42,355 nt of DNA from Bacteroidales bacterium UBA6851. GTDB lineage: Bacteria > Bacteroidota > Bacteroidia > Bacteroidales > UBA932. The translations under genes and the position numbers were made by a program. Positions within the stretch are counted from its first letter, which is position 1, and each line of letters begins with the position of its first letter. The DNA lies in contig DKDJ01000007.1 in the NCBI GenBank assembly GCA_002451795.1, positions 1-42,355 of the forward strand, in the 5' to 3' direction. Shown here in pieces: positions 24,509-31,484 of this stretch. The notes under the pieces were generated by a model. The model worked only from the letters and a program-made list of their open reading frames with translations. It was not told the origin of the DNA and made no database searches.

Positions 24509-24928
24509 GTGTATAGATTGATTGACAAATATCTCCCGGCTGATTATTGCGATTGTTTCGAGAGAGAGTTTAATGGCGATGCTGAGACTCTGTTTTCGCT
24601 GATGTTTGAAGACTTTCCGGCACCGGTACGTTGGTTGTTCCGACTTAGGAATTTTCTGGTGAAGCCATTAAGACTCAAGGGCGGGGGAACTTTCAAAGAT
24701 AAGATAATTGAAAAGAATGAGGAGGAAATCATCCTTGGAATGGATGATAAGCATCTTGCATTCTGGGTTTCACTATATTGTCCGCGGACAGGTAAAGCAG
24801 AGGTATGCACGGTAGTGAAATTTCACAATACACTTGGAAGGGTTTATTTCATAGGAATATGGATGTTCCATAAACTGCTGGTCGGCAGTCTTTTTAGAAG
24901 AGCATCAGGAATTCTCGAATGCTCCTGA
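24509..24928 (+). CDS. DUF2867-like protein
   Basis: 139 residues, GTG start. The sequence fits DUF2867: MYRLIDKYLPADYCDCFE, FPAPVRWLFRLRNFLVKPL, HLAFWVSLYC, VVKFHNTLGRVYFIGIWMFH. Members are small proteins of the SRPBCC/START-like type with unknown ligands. It follows the DUF3795 gene on the same strand and is likely co-transcribed. The family call rests on my memory of the motif pattern. Confidence 0.72.
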   Translation: MYRLIDKYLPADYCDCFEREFNGDAETLFSLMFEDFPAPVRWLFRLRNFLVKPLRLKGGGTFKDKIIEKNEEEIILGMDDKHLAFWVSLYCPRTGKAEVCTVVKFHNTLGRVYFIGIWMFHKLLVGSLFRRASGILECS

Positions 24929-25014
24929 TCCTGAGGGCTTTTTGCGTCGGGTGTGGAGCGTTTCTTTTGGACGCGGTTCCCCTTGCTTCCTCTTCGCGTG
25001 AGAATCTGACGTCT

Positions 25015-25920
25015 CTAAGCGGTTAAGGCATCCATGGAGATCATGAAGGCGTTGTTTTCCACCAGGCTTTTGAGGAAAGCCCTCGTCGCCACCTTTATGT
25101 ATTGCCCTTTTAGAAGATGATAAGAGCCTACCATTTCCGTCTCGCTATGGTCTATCTCTATCGTACAGAACTCTGGTTTGTCCTTGACAGTGGCTGCAGA
25201 GAGGAAAGTTATAAGTTCTGTACGTCTTACCAAGTCCAGAAGCATATTCAAGTCGTTGACTTCCAGTCTGACGTCGAATCTGTAATTCTGGCCGAAGAGC
25301 AATCGGTCGAATTCATTTCGCGCCTGAAGCCCACGGGACGGCAGCGCCACAGGGTATTTTTCTATGTCCATTAGCCGTACGATGCCTTTTCCCGAGAGAG
25401 GATGGCCGTGCCGTGCGATGACGCAGAGGTTGCTATTGAAGAGAATATGTGACTCGATGTTATCAAACATCCGGCTCGGGCGGTAGGATAGTACAGTGTC
25501 AAGTTCTCCGTCTTCCAGCATCTTCATTAGTTCTTCCATTGAACTGCAAGTCAGATTGATGGAGATGCCAGGGTGTTCTTTCATGAAGTCTTCGATTGTC
25601 TTGCCCAGCAGGGGGCAGAAAGTATAGGTGGCTCCTATGTTTATCGTGCCTACGGATAGACCAGAGACATCTTTGATTCGTGCTATTCCAGATTGTACGT
25701 CCTCAACGATGTTCTTGGCATACGGAAAGAACTGTATTCCGTAGTCGCTGAGTTTTACGCTATGTGAGTCCCTGATGAACAGCTCTGCCCCGAGCTCATC
25801 TTCAAGCTGTTTGATCTGTTGGGAGACTGTGCTCTGCGATATGCACAACTGCCTCGAAGCCTCTGAAAAACTTGAGGTCTCGGCAATCTGGAGAAAATAT
25901 CTTATTTGTCTGAGTTCCAT
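25015..25920 (-). CDS. LysR-family transcriptional regulator
   Basis: 301 residues. The N-terminal winged HTH (about 1-60) reads MELRQIRYFLQIAETSSFSE, ASRQLCISQSTVSQQIKQLE, DELGAELFIRDSHSVKLSDY, close to the OxyR/CynR type. The effector domain spans about 90-300 (GTINIGATYTFCPLLGKTIE); no redox Cys pair of OxyR type is evident. It overlaps the upstream ThrE-C gene by 19 nt and is the last gene of a four-gene operon, an unusual place since LysR regulators are mostly divergent from their targets. It may regulate this operon (inference). Confidence 0.92.
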   Translation of the reverse strand: MELRQIRYFLQIAETSSFSEASRQLCISQSTVSQQIKQLEDELGAELFIRDSHSVKLSDYGIQFFPYAKNIVEDVQSGIARIKDVSGLSVGTINIGATYTFCPLLGKTIEDFMKEHPGISINLTCSSMEELMKMLEDGELDTVLSYRPSRMFDNIESHILFNSNLCVIARHGHPLSGKGIVRLMDIEKYPVALPSRGLQARNEFDRLLFGQNYRFDVRLEVNDLNMLLDLVRRTELITFLSAATVKDKPEFCTIEIDHSETEMVGSYHLLKGQYIKVATRAFLKSLVENNAFMISMDALTA

Positions 25921-26414
25921 CGTCTTGTTTGTTTTGTCACGGAAAACGAATATTTTGTGAATGCAAATATAGGAAGAGTTGCGCCAACTACCATCCCGAG
26001 AATCGTTACTATGAATATAATTCCGTTGTAAGTCAGCAGGTACATATAGTGCATGAACGCCCCCTCATCTGGAATCTGAATACAATACACTATGGCTTGT
26101 ACCGCCCTGTAGGCATACATGCCAGGCACCATCGGGAGCAGTGCCGGAAACGAGATGAACTCTGCAGGCGTCTTGATGTGTCCAGCCATCGGCAAAGATA
26201 TGAGACCGATGACACAGGAGGCGATGAAACTTGCAATGGTAAGATGCCATCCAGCATAGGTCATCAGCAGGAATCGTGTCATGTGTCCGCAGGCTGCGGC
26301 AAGGCAACACCACGGTAGAACTCTGGGCGATGGGTTGCTGATGGCGGCAAACCCCATCGCTGCCAATGCGGCGAAGAAACCATCCTTAAGCAGAGACAAC
26401 AAAATGCTTATCAT
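25902..26414 (-). CDS. ThrE-type exporter, small subunit (ThrE_2/DUF3815)
   Basis: 170 residues with about five membrane helices. Typical features are FAAISNPSPRVLPWCCLAAACGH, TIASFIASCVIGLIS and FPALLPMVPGMYAYRAVQ. It is the C-terminal half of threonine/serine exporter ThrE, encoded as a separate protein, as in many Bacteroidetes. The ATG overlaps the stop of the large-subunit gene (ATGA at 26411-26414), indicating translational coupling and complex formation in the inner membrane. Substrate unproven. Confidence 0.88.
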   Translation of the reverse strand: MISILLSLLKDGFFAALAAMGFAAISNPSPRVLPWCCLAAACGHMTRFLLMTYAGWHLTIASFIASCVIGLISLPMAGHIKTPAEFISFPALLPMVPGMYAYRAVQAIVYCIQIPDEGAFMHYMYLLTYNGIIFIVTILGMVVGATLPIFAFTKYSFSVTKQTRRWNSDK

Positions 26415-27211
26415 ACGAACTTTATATTGAGGATAACGAAAGCCAGGCACAATCCGATGGAGAGGCAGGCAGTTATGATGAATGCGTTGCGCATTCGGCT
26501 GATGGATGATAGGTGGTGTCCATAGAGCATATCGCTGATACCGTTGGCGAAAGGAATGCCAGGTACGCAGTATAGAACGCTGGTGGCTAATGCTACTTCA
26601 GGCGTTGTGCTGATACCGAGCACGAAGCCTGTGCAGGCGATGATTGCCGAGACGGTGCATCCGGCGATGATCGCTATTTTGTGGTCAACCCCGTATTTGG
26701 GAAGAACTGATTTGAGGAAAAAACCGTCAAGAGTGGCTACGAACACTATGAGAATAGCTATCCAATCGCCACCGAAAAGTTCGCAGAACGAGGCATTGGC
26801 GACACTGGCGAGTACCGTGACAAGCCACGGATTCATCCTCTTGCGCTCCATAATGGCTACATACTTCTCCGAAGCCTGACTGATGTCAAGTTCCTCATCA
26901 TGAACTTCCCAACTCAGTGCGCTAAGACTTGTGATGGTGTCGAAATTGATCTTGTCCTTGGGAATAGAACGCGACATCGTGAAAGAGCCTCCCTCTGAGT
27001 CGATAAGAGTCACTAGCACACATGTGGGGGAGACGGAGAAATCCGCAGAACAATGCCAACAGGAGGCAATGCGCTGCAGATTCTTGTCAATCCTCATAGC
27101 GGTGGCGCCGCAGGAATACAGCGTGGAGGCATAGAGGCAGAGAAATTCTCCTTTATCCTTAAGCGAGTCCATGTTTTGTAACCGCTGCGTGCTTTGCTGC
27201 TGCATGTTCAT
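26411..27211 (-). CDS. ThrE-type exporter, large subunit (ThrE_1/DUF1212)
   Basis: 266 residues. A cytoplasmic N-terminal part (about 15-120: LCLYASTLYSCGATAMRIDK, NLQRIASCW) precedes about five membrane helices. VLYCVPGIPFANGISDMLYGH is a characteristic DUF1212 motif. Together with the next gene it should export threonine/serine or small organic acids. Three ATG starts are possible (27211, 27205, 27172). I give the longest, which has an A-rich upstream TTAAAGACA, but 27172 would leave only a 14-nt overlap with the upstream gene and fits homologue length. Confidence 0.86.
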   Translation of the reverse strand: MNMQQQSTQRLQNMDSLKDKGEFLCLYASTLYSCGATAMRIDKNLQRIASCWHCSADFSVSPTCVLVTLIDSEGGSFTMSRSIPKDKINFDTITSLSALSWEVHDEELDISQASEKYVAIMERKRMNPWLVTVLASVANASFCELFGGDWIAILIVFVATLDGFFLKSVLPKYGVDHKIAIIAGCTVSAIIACTGFVLGISTTPEVALATSVLYCVPGIPFANGISDMLYGHHLSSISRMRNAFIITACLSIGLCLAFVILNIKFV

Positions 27212-27545
27212 TGTCTTTAATGCTCTTCGATCTGGATATTGTCAAATCTATGTATGGATCATCGTTAAGGCATGGGACGCCGTCTGGAGTCACGATTGGG
27301 CTCACCACCTGATTCATGTCCTCAGTCATAGGCTCAAGACCTTTGAATGGTACTCCGCAAGGGTCTATGCCATCACTTCCGTTGTGCCATGTGTGCTCCG
27401 GGCTTCTTTTGGCAGCTTGTTTCTTGGTGATTCTGTGCTCAAATAGCGAATCGAATATCATGGCTCCGACTGATAGTAATATGCAGGCCGCAACTATGGC
27501 GGCGGAGCTCTCGCTGATCTGGTTTGTTAAAATTTCAAGTATCAT
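27159..27545 (-). CDS. Small single-pass membrane protein of unknown function
   Basis: 128 residues that I do not recognise. One membrane helix (about 13-32, AAIVAACILLSVGAMIFDSL) follows a short N-terminus. A hydrophilic tail rich in His, Lys and Pro follows, including GIDPCGVPFKGLEPMTED and VTPDGVPCLNDDPYIDL. It is the first gene of the operon with the split ThrE exporter and LysR regulator and overlaps the exporter gene, so it may be an accessory factor (inference). ATG 27545 fits the consensus promoter 27570-27600 with a leader of about 18 nt. Confidence 0.68.
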   Translation of the reverse strand: MILEILTNQISESSAAIVAACILLSVGAMIFDSLFEHRITKKQAAKRSPEHTWHNGSDGIDPCGVPFKGLEPMTEDMNQVVSPIVTPDGVPCLNDDPYIDLTISRSKSIKDNEHAAAKHAAVTKHGLA

Positions 27546-27569
27546 ACTTTTGTGCTTTTTTTCGAGCGA

Positions 27570-27600
27570 CAAAAGTAATGCTGACAGAATGCACGGCAAA
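27570..27600 (-). promoter_or_regulatory. Consensus promoter of the ThrE-LysR operon
   Basis: On the minus strand TTTG (27600-27597), 19-nt spacer, TACTTTTG (27577-27570). A full Bacteroidetes promoter reading into the 128-residue protein gene. Confidence 0.78.
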
Positions 27601-27620
27601 GCATTGCCTATAGTTTTTTT

Positions 27621-27651
27621 CGATAGGTGCTATCGGATAGATTGGCGATAG
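27621..27651. repeat. CGATAG/CTATCG dyads upstream of the ThrE-LysR promoter
   Basis: CGATAG (27621-27626), GTG, CTATCG (27630-27635) is a perfect 6-bp dyad; a further CGATAG is at 27646-27651 and a related CTATAG at 27608-27613. The cluster starts 20 bp upstream of the -33 box of the minus-strand operon, a suitable place for an activator, perhaps the LysR protein encoded in that operon. Confidence 0.45.
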
Positions 27652-27694
27652 TATACTTTAAATCTGTCGATTTTGACAGACTGTCCATAAAACA

Positions 27695-27724
27695 AAATCA
27701 GCAGAGCAAACACTCTGCTGATTT
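27695..27724. terminator. 12-bp symmetrical terminator between host operon and integrase
   Basis: AAATCAGCAGAG (27695-27706), loop CAAACA, CTCTGCTGATTT (27713-27724) followed by ACTTTTCTG. A smaller hairpin CTGTC/GACAG lies at 27664-27679. No gene on either side ends here, so it may insulate the island from the host, or may be the terminator of something deleted on integration. Confidence 0.7.
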
Positions 27725-27843
27725 ACTTTTCTGCTTGTTTGCGGAGAGGGAGGGATTAAAGTTATAATTTAACTGAATATCGAACAATTTATAAATATCT
27801 GAAAATCAAAACATAAATTATCACATAGTTCAGCGAAGTTTAT

Positions 27844-27874
27844 TTTGATATATCAAGTATTGTTCGTAAATTTG
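27844..27874 (+). promoter_or_regulatory. Consensus promoter of the integrase
   Basis: TTTG (27844-27847), 19-nt spacer, TAAATTTG (27867-27874). The leader to the ATG at 27914 would be about 33 nt. TTGTTCGT occurs twice across the -7 region (27860-27867 and 27872-27879), possible operator half-sites. Confidence 0.75.
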
Positions 27875-27913
27875 TTCGTGAATAATTGAACTGATAACAA
27901 AATAAACTCTGAT

Positions 27914-29236
27914 ATGGCGGCAGTAAATTTCTACCTCGACACTCATCCGAATAAAGCTGGAGAATGTCCAATCAAGATGTCGGTCATCATCTTCAAGAAA
28001 AGATTCTTTCCAACAATCGGCCACAGCGTATTGCCAGAAGTTTGGAACGGTTCCAGGGTCAGCAGAGCAAAATATGTAAACTCAAAAGGAGAATCCGCCA
28101 CAGAAATCAACAAAGACATATTCAATCTTCTGTCACACTTTACTAATTACATTAACGAAGTGAAGGTAATGCCGACACCAGACGAACTTCGCCTTGAGAT
28201 GAAAAAAGCTCTCGGTATAAAACCAGATGACATAGAGAAATACTCCAAAGTCAAAACAATCTTTGATGACATTGAGCAATTTGTGAAAGAAGAAAGCATT
28301 GCATGCCAGTGGGCGAGCTCCACGACTCAAAACTGGAGCACATTCGCCAAACGTCTGAAAAGATTCAAGAAAGACTGCACATATCAAGACTTCAACGAAG
28401 AAGGACTTCAGGCATTTGTCCGATTCTTGAGAATGTCCGATGGACTTGAAGAGAAAACCGCCCAGAAACAATTTAACAACCTCAAATGGTTTCTCAATTG
28501 GGCGATAAGGAAAGGCCTTTGCCAACAAGATGCCATCAGCCGATTCCAACCAAAATTTAAGGTCCTTGAAAAGCCCGTCATCTTCTTGACAAAAGAAGAG
28601 CTGCTTCACCTGTATCATTATGACATTCCAGCAAACGGAACGAAAGTGACATTAAAGGACATGGATGGCAACGAATACGAAAAAACAGTTCACGAAGCTG
28701 GAGCCTTGGCAAAGACCAAAGACCTTTTCTGCTTCTGTGCGTTCACGTCTCTCAGATACTCCGATATGGCGAAAGTCAAGAGAACGGACATCATCGGAGA
28801 CTGCCTCTACGTGACCACACAGAAAACGAATGACAGGCTGCCGATTGACCTCAACAGCTTCGCCAAGGCCATCCTCGACAAGTACGACGATGGGAAATAT
28901 CCACACGGCCTCGCACTGCCAGTGATAACGAACCAGAAGATGAACTACTACCTCAAAGACCTCTGCGAGCTCTGTGGCTTCAACACGCCCATCACGAAGG
29001 TATTCTTCCGCGCCGGACAGAAAGTCGAGGAGACCTACCCCAAATGGGCGCTCATCGGCACCCACGCCGGGCGCAGGACATTCATCTGCTTCGCCCTCGC
29101 CAGCGGCATTCCTCCTCAGGTAGTGATGAAATGGACCGGCCACTCGGACTACAAGGCCATGCGCCCCTACATCGACATCGCCGAGAAGACCAAGGCCGCC
29201 GCTATGAGCCTCTTTGACGAAAACCTCAAGAAATAA
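27914..29236 (+). CDS. Tyrosine recombinase (integrase)
   Basis: 440 residues of the Bacteroidetes integrase type. It has an N-terminal arm-binding domain (about 1-100, KRFFPTIGHSVLPEVWNG), a SAM-like core-binding domain (about 115-220) and a catalytic domain. The catalytic set is R281 (SLRYSDM), H384 and R387 (THAGRRTF), H410 (WTGHSDY) and nucleophile Y419 (MRPYIDIAE). All are present, so it should be active in site-specific integration. Codon use is AT-rich up to about 28750 and clearly GC-rich after that. The integrase is not next to a tRNA. The HTH gene follows after 8 nt. Confidence 0.95.
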   Translation: MAAVNFYLDTHPNKAGECPIKMSVIIFKKRFFPTIGHSVLPEVWNGSRVSRAKYVNSKGESATEINKDIFNLLSHFTNYINEVKVMPTPDELRLEMKKALGIKPDDIEKYSKVKTIFDDIEQFVKEESIACQWASSTTQNWSTFAKRLKRFKKDCTYQDFNEEGLQAFVRFLRMSDGLEEKTAQKQFNNLKWFLNWAIRKGLCQQDAISRFQPKFKVLEKPVIFLTKEELLHLYHYDIPANGTKVTLKDMDGNEYEKTVHEAGALAKTKDLFCFCAFTSLRYSDMAKVKRTDIIGDCLYVTTQKTNDRLPIDLNSFAKAILDKYDDGKYPHGLALPVITNQKMNYYLKDLCELCGFNTPITKVFFRAGQKVEETYPKWALIGTHAGRRTFICFALASGIPPQVVMKWTGHSDYKAMRPYIDIAEKTKAAAMSLFDENLKK

Positions 29237-29244
29237 CCCAGCCT

Positions 29245-29622
29245 ATGCCAGCCCATCCCGAAACCTCCCTGATGCTGAAAGCCCTCCTCGGACTCCGCCT
29301 CGACATCGACAGGCTGCTGCCGTTCCTCCAGGCGTTCTCCGACAAAGGCTACAGCCACATAACACTCCACGACCTCGTGGACATATCGTTCCGCAAGGTG
29401 GGCATAACCTCCGAGGACATATCACGCCTCCGCGGCACCGCAGACCTTCATCCCGAAATGAAGAAGGCCGAATTTGCCCGTTACCTGAAAGTCAGCCGCC
29501 AGACCATCTACAACTGGATGAACGACGGCCTCATCATCCTCACCTCCGACCGCGCCAAAATCCGCACCCGGGACACGGCACTTCTCTGGGAGCTCCTTTT
29601 ACATCTCATTGGACAGAACTGA
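29245..29622 (+). CDS. Small HTH DNA-binding protein
   Basis: 125 residues. A helical N-terminus (LMLKALLGLRLDIDRLLPFL) is followed by a HTH at about 72-95 in KKAEFARYLKVSRQTIYNWM, then NDGLIIL. Probably a regulator or excision helper of the element. GC-rich codon use like the downstream replication-like genes. I do not recognise a named family. Confidence 0.75.
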   Translation: MPAHPETSLMLKALLGLRLDIDRLLPFLQAFSDKGYSHITLHDLVDISFRKVGITSEDISRLRGTADLHPEMKKAEFARYLKVSRQTIYNWMNDGLIILTSDRAKIRTRDTALLWELLLHLIGQN

Positions 29623-29672
29623 CGGGGTTCCCGAACAAAACAGACAATAACATACCAAACCATATCGACCAT

Positions 29673-29708
29673 TTGACACTTTCTCAGATTTTCGATGAAA
29701 AGTGTCAA
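29673..29708. repeat. 10-bp perfect inverted repeat (terminator or operator)
   Basis: TTGACACTTT (29673-29682) and AAAGTGTCAA (29699-29708) separated by 16 nt. It lies 51 nt after the HTH gene in a 280-nt gap before the DUF3853 gene. The bases after it (GTGGTCTTCTCCTTTTC) are pyrimidine-rich but not a clean U-tract, so a protein-binding site is equally possible. Nothing else is visible in the rest of the gap. Confidence 0.6.
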
Positions 29709-29902
29709 GTGGTCTTCTCCTTTTCATACCGTATGATACTGAATATAACCACACTCCCATAAGGAAACCACAATACTGTAAAACCACGGATATCACCTAT
29801 TTGACGGCATCTGGAATATGCTTTCCTTTGCCACAGATATATCAAAAACAATAACGGCCCAACCGGTTGAGTCATCAGTAAAAACCAATAAAGTGTAAAG
29901 TG

Positions 29903-30184
29903 ATGTTTTACGATGACACGACACCAATAGCGGCATTGACTGTCGCCGACCTCAAAGCCCTCATAGCAGGACTGAACACAGAAAAGCCCAGGCAGCCCGA
30001 ACAGAAGACGGCACGCTACGTCTATGGGCTTCAAGGCATACGTGACATCTTCGGCTGCTCCCACGCGACGGCACAGAGGTACAAGAACACGTTCCTCAAG
30101 GAAGCCATCATCCAGAACGGCAGGAAGATAGTAATAGACGTTGACAAGGCGATGCGACTCTTCGCCCAAAGGGAAGAGCTATGA
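29903..30184 (+). CDS. DUF3853 family protein
   Basis: 93 residues. The segment RYVYGLQGIRDIFGCSHATA, QRYKNTFLKEAI, RKIVIDVDKAMRLFA is the DUF3853 pattern, a small HTH-like family confined to Bacteroidetes mobile elements; probably DNA-binding. ATG 29903 preferred over GTG 29900. The stop overlaps the next start (ATGA at 30181-30184). Confidence 0.82.
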   Translation: MFYDDTTPIAALTVADLKALIAGLNTEKPRQPEQKTARYVYGLQGIRDIFGCSHATAQRYKNTFLKEAIIQNGRKIVIDVDKAMRLFAQREEL

Positions 30185-30570
30185 AACGCCACGAACCGCA
30201 GCCAATCGGCGACATCATCCTCCGGATGGCCGCTGACCCTACCGAGCCGTACTCTAAGATCCTGCGTCAATGTCCGTTCATACAGAATGAACTCTTAAGG
30301 CAAGGAAAGATGACTGAGGAGGAAGTCCTCCAGTGCCAATGCGAAAGAAACGGAGAGAGTATCCTCGACACCCTTCTTGACGGTCAGGACGTGATGATGA
30401 GGCTCCACATCAGCCCCCGCACCCTCCAGACCCTCCGCTCGAACGGTACGATACCCTACACTCGTATCGGCAGGAAAATCTACTACTTCCGTCAAGACAT
30501 AGAACGGATCCTGAAAGACAACTATGTGATGTTCAACATCCGCGAACGCTATGGAAAGGACGATAAATAA
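30181..30570 (+). CDS. Excisionase-like HTH_17 protein
   Basis: 129 residues. The C-terminal half has a MerR/excisionase-like winged HTH: VMMRLHISPRTLQTLRSNGT, IPYTRIGRKIYYFRQDIERI. Such proteins accompany integrases in Bacteroidetes elements and may direct excision or regulate the following genes. Coupled by ATGA to the DUF3853 gene and overlapping the next gene by 20 nt. Confidence 0.82.
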   Translation: MKRHEPQPIGDIILRMAADPTEPYSKILRQCPFIQNELLRQGKMTEEEVLQCQCERNGESILDTLLDGQDVMMRLHISPRTLQTLRSNGTIPYTRIGRKIYYFRQDIERILKDNYVMFNIRERYGKDDK

Positions 30571-31480
30571 GCAGACCATGCTGAGGCACACCTTTTGGGG
30601 TGCGGACATCTACTGCCACATACTCCGTAAATTCTATCCCGGCGAAACCGTGATGCGCGTCTCTGGCAGGGATTGCGGCACCGTCCGCAACCCCTACGCC
30701 AGAGGCGTAAGGACACTCCAAGTCCGCATTGACAAGCTCAATCCCGAACAACGTCTCTCCGACGAATGTGCCCGGCACCACGACATCAGCGGGGCGATCC
30801 CCGACGGCGATGCGCTTGACTTTGCTTCGATGTACTACCGCCAGACAGGGCAGGAACTCCTCGCCACACTGAACCGTGAGATGAGCCTCAACCTTGACGG
30901 AGAGAACCACCAGTACAAGAACATCCCACCGCTCCCGATCTCCAAAGGCCCAAGGTTCTCGTTCTACAAGGCACCGATAACAAACATCAGCCCCTACAAG
31001 AGCATAACCGTCCTCGATGCCTGGAACTACATCACCAGACGCTACGCCGAGGAACGTACCAGCACCCTCCGAAGCATAGCGGACAAGTCAAGGGCAAGAA
31101 TGTACAAGGCCGCCAACTTCGACTACGCCACCTTCAGCGGAGAGTTCACCTCACGGAGCAACGCCGGCTGCGTAACCGAATCCGGCCTCCTCTGCATCGA
31201 CTTCGACCATGTTCCCGATGTTGAGGGGCTATTCGCGAGGCTTCTGACAGACCGCTACTTCGAGACCGCGCTGCTTTTCAGAAGCCCGTCCGGAGACGGG
31301 CTCAAATGGATAATCGAAATCAACCGTGGACAGACCTCCCATTCAGACTACTTCCGGGCAGTCGCGGGCTACATTACCAAAGCCTACGGCATTGAACCCG
31401 ACAAATCCGGCAAGGACATCGCCAGAGCCTGTTTCTTGCCGCACGACTCTGGCGCATACATAAACCCCAACTACAGATAA
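30551..31480 (+). CDS. BT4734/VirE-N type primase-like protein
   Basis: 309 residues. An N-terminal part of unknown role (about 1-115) is followed by the BT4734-like domain (about 125-305): FSFYKAPITNISPYKSITV, LLCIDFDHVPDVEGL, LLFRSPSGDGLKWIIEI and SGKDIARACFLPHDSGAYIN. The FD[H] and SGxGLK motifs resemble the archaeo-eukaryotic primase fold. In this family it is typically paired with a DUF3987 protein, here 4 nt downstream, and probably serves element replication. Confidence 0.82.
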   Translation: MERTINKQTMLRHTFWGADIYCHILRKFYPGETVMRVSGRDCGTVRNPYARGVRTLQVRIDKLNPEQRLSDECARHHDISGAIPDGDALDFASMYYRQTGQELLATLNREMSLNLDGENHQYKNIPPLPISKGPRFSFYKAPITNISPYKSITVLDAWNYITRRYAEERTSTLRSIADKSRARMYKAANFDYATFSGEFTSRSNAGCVTESGLLCIDFDHVPDVEGLFARLLTDRYFETALLFRSPSGDGLKWIIEINRGQTSHSDYFRAVAGYITKAYGIEPDKSGKDIARACFLPHDSGAYINPNYR

Positions 31481-31484
31481 CAAT

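Noticed and set aside
29673..29708. Inverted repeat as the end of a transposon
   Set aside because: Arms are only 16 nt apart, with no second copy or target duplication; fits a terminator or operator better.
29214..29762. 182-codon frame behind the integrase
   Set aside because: Pro/Arg/His-rich shadow in another frame of the HTH gene at 29245, whose codon pattern is clearly coding.
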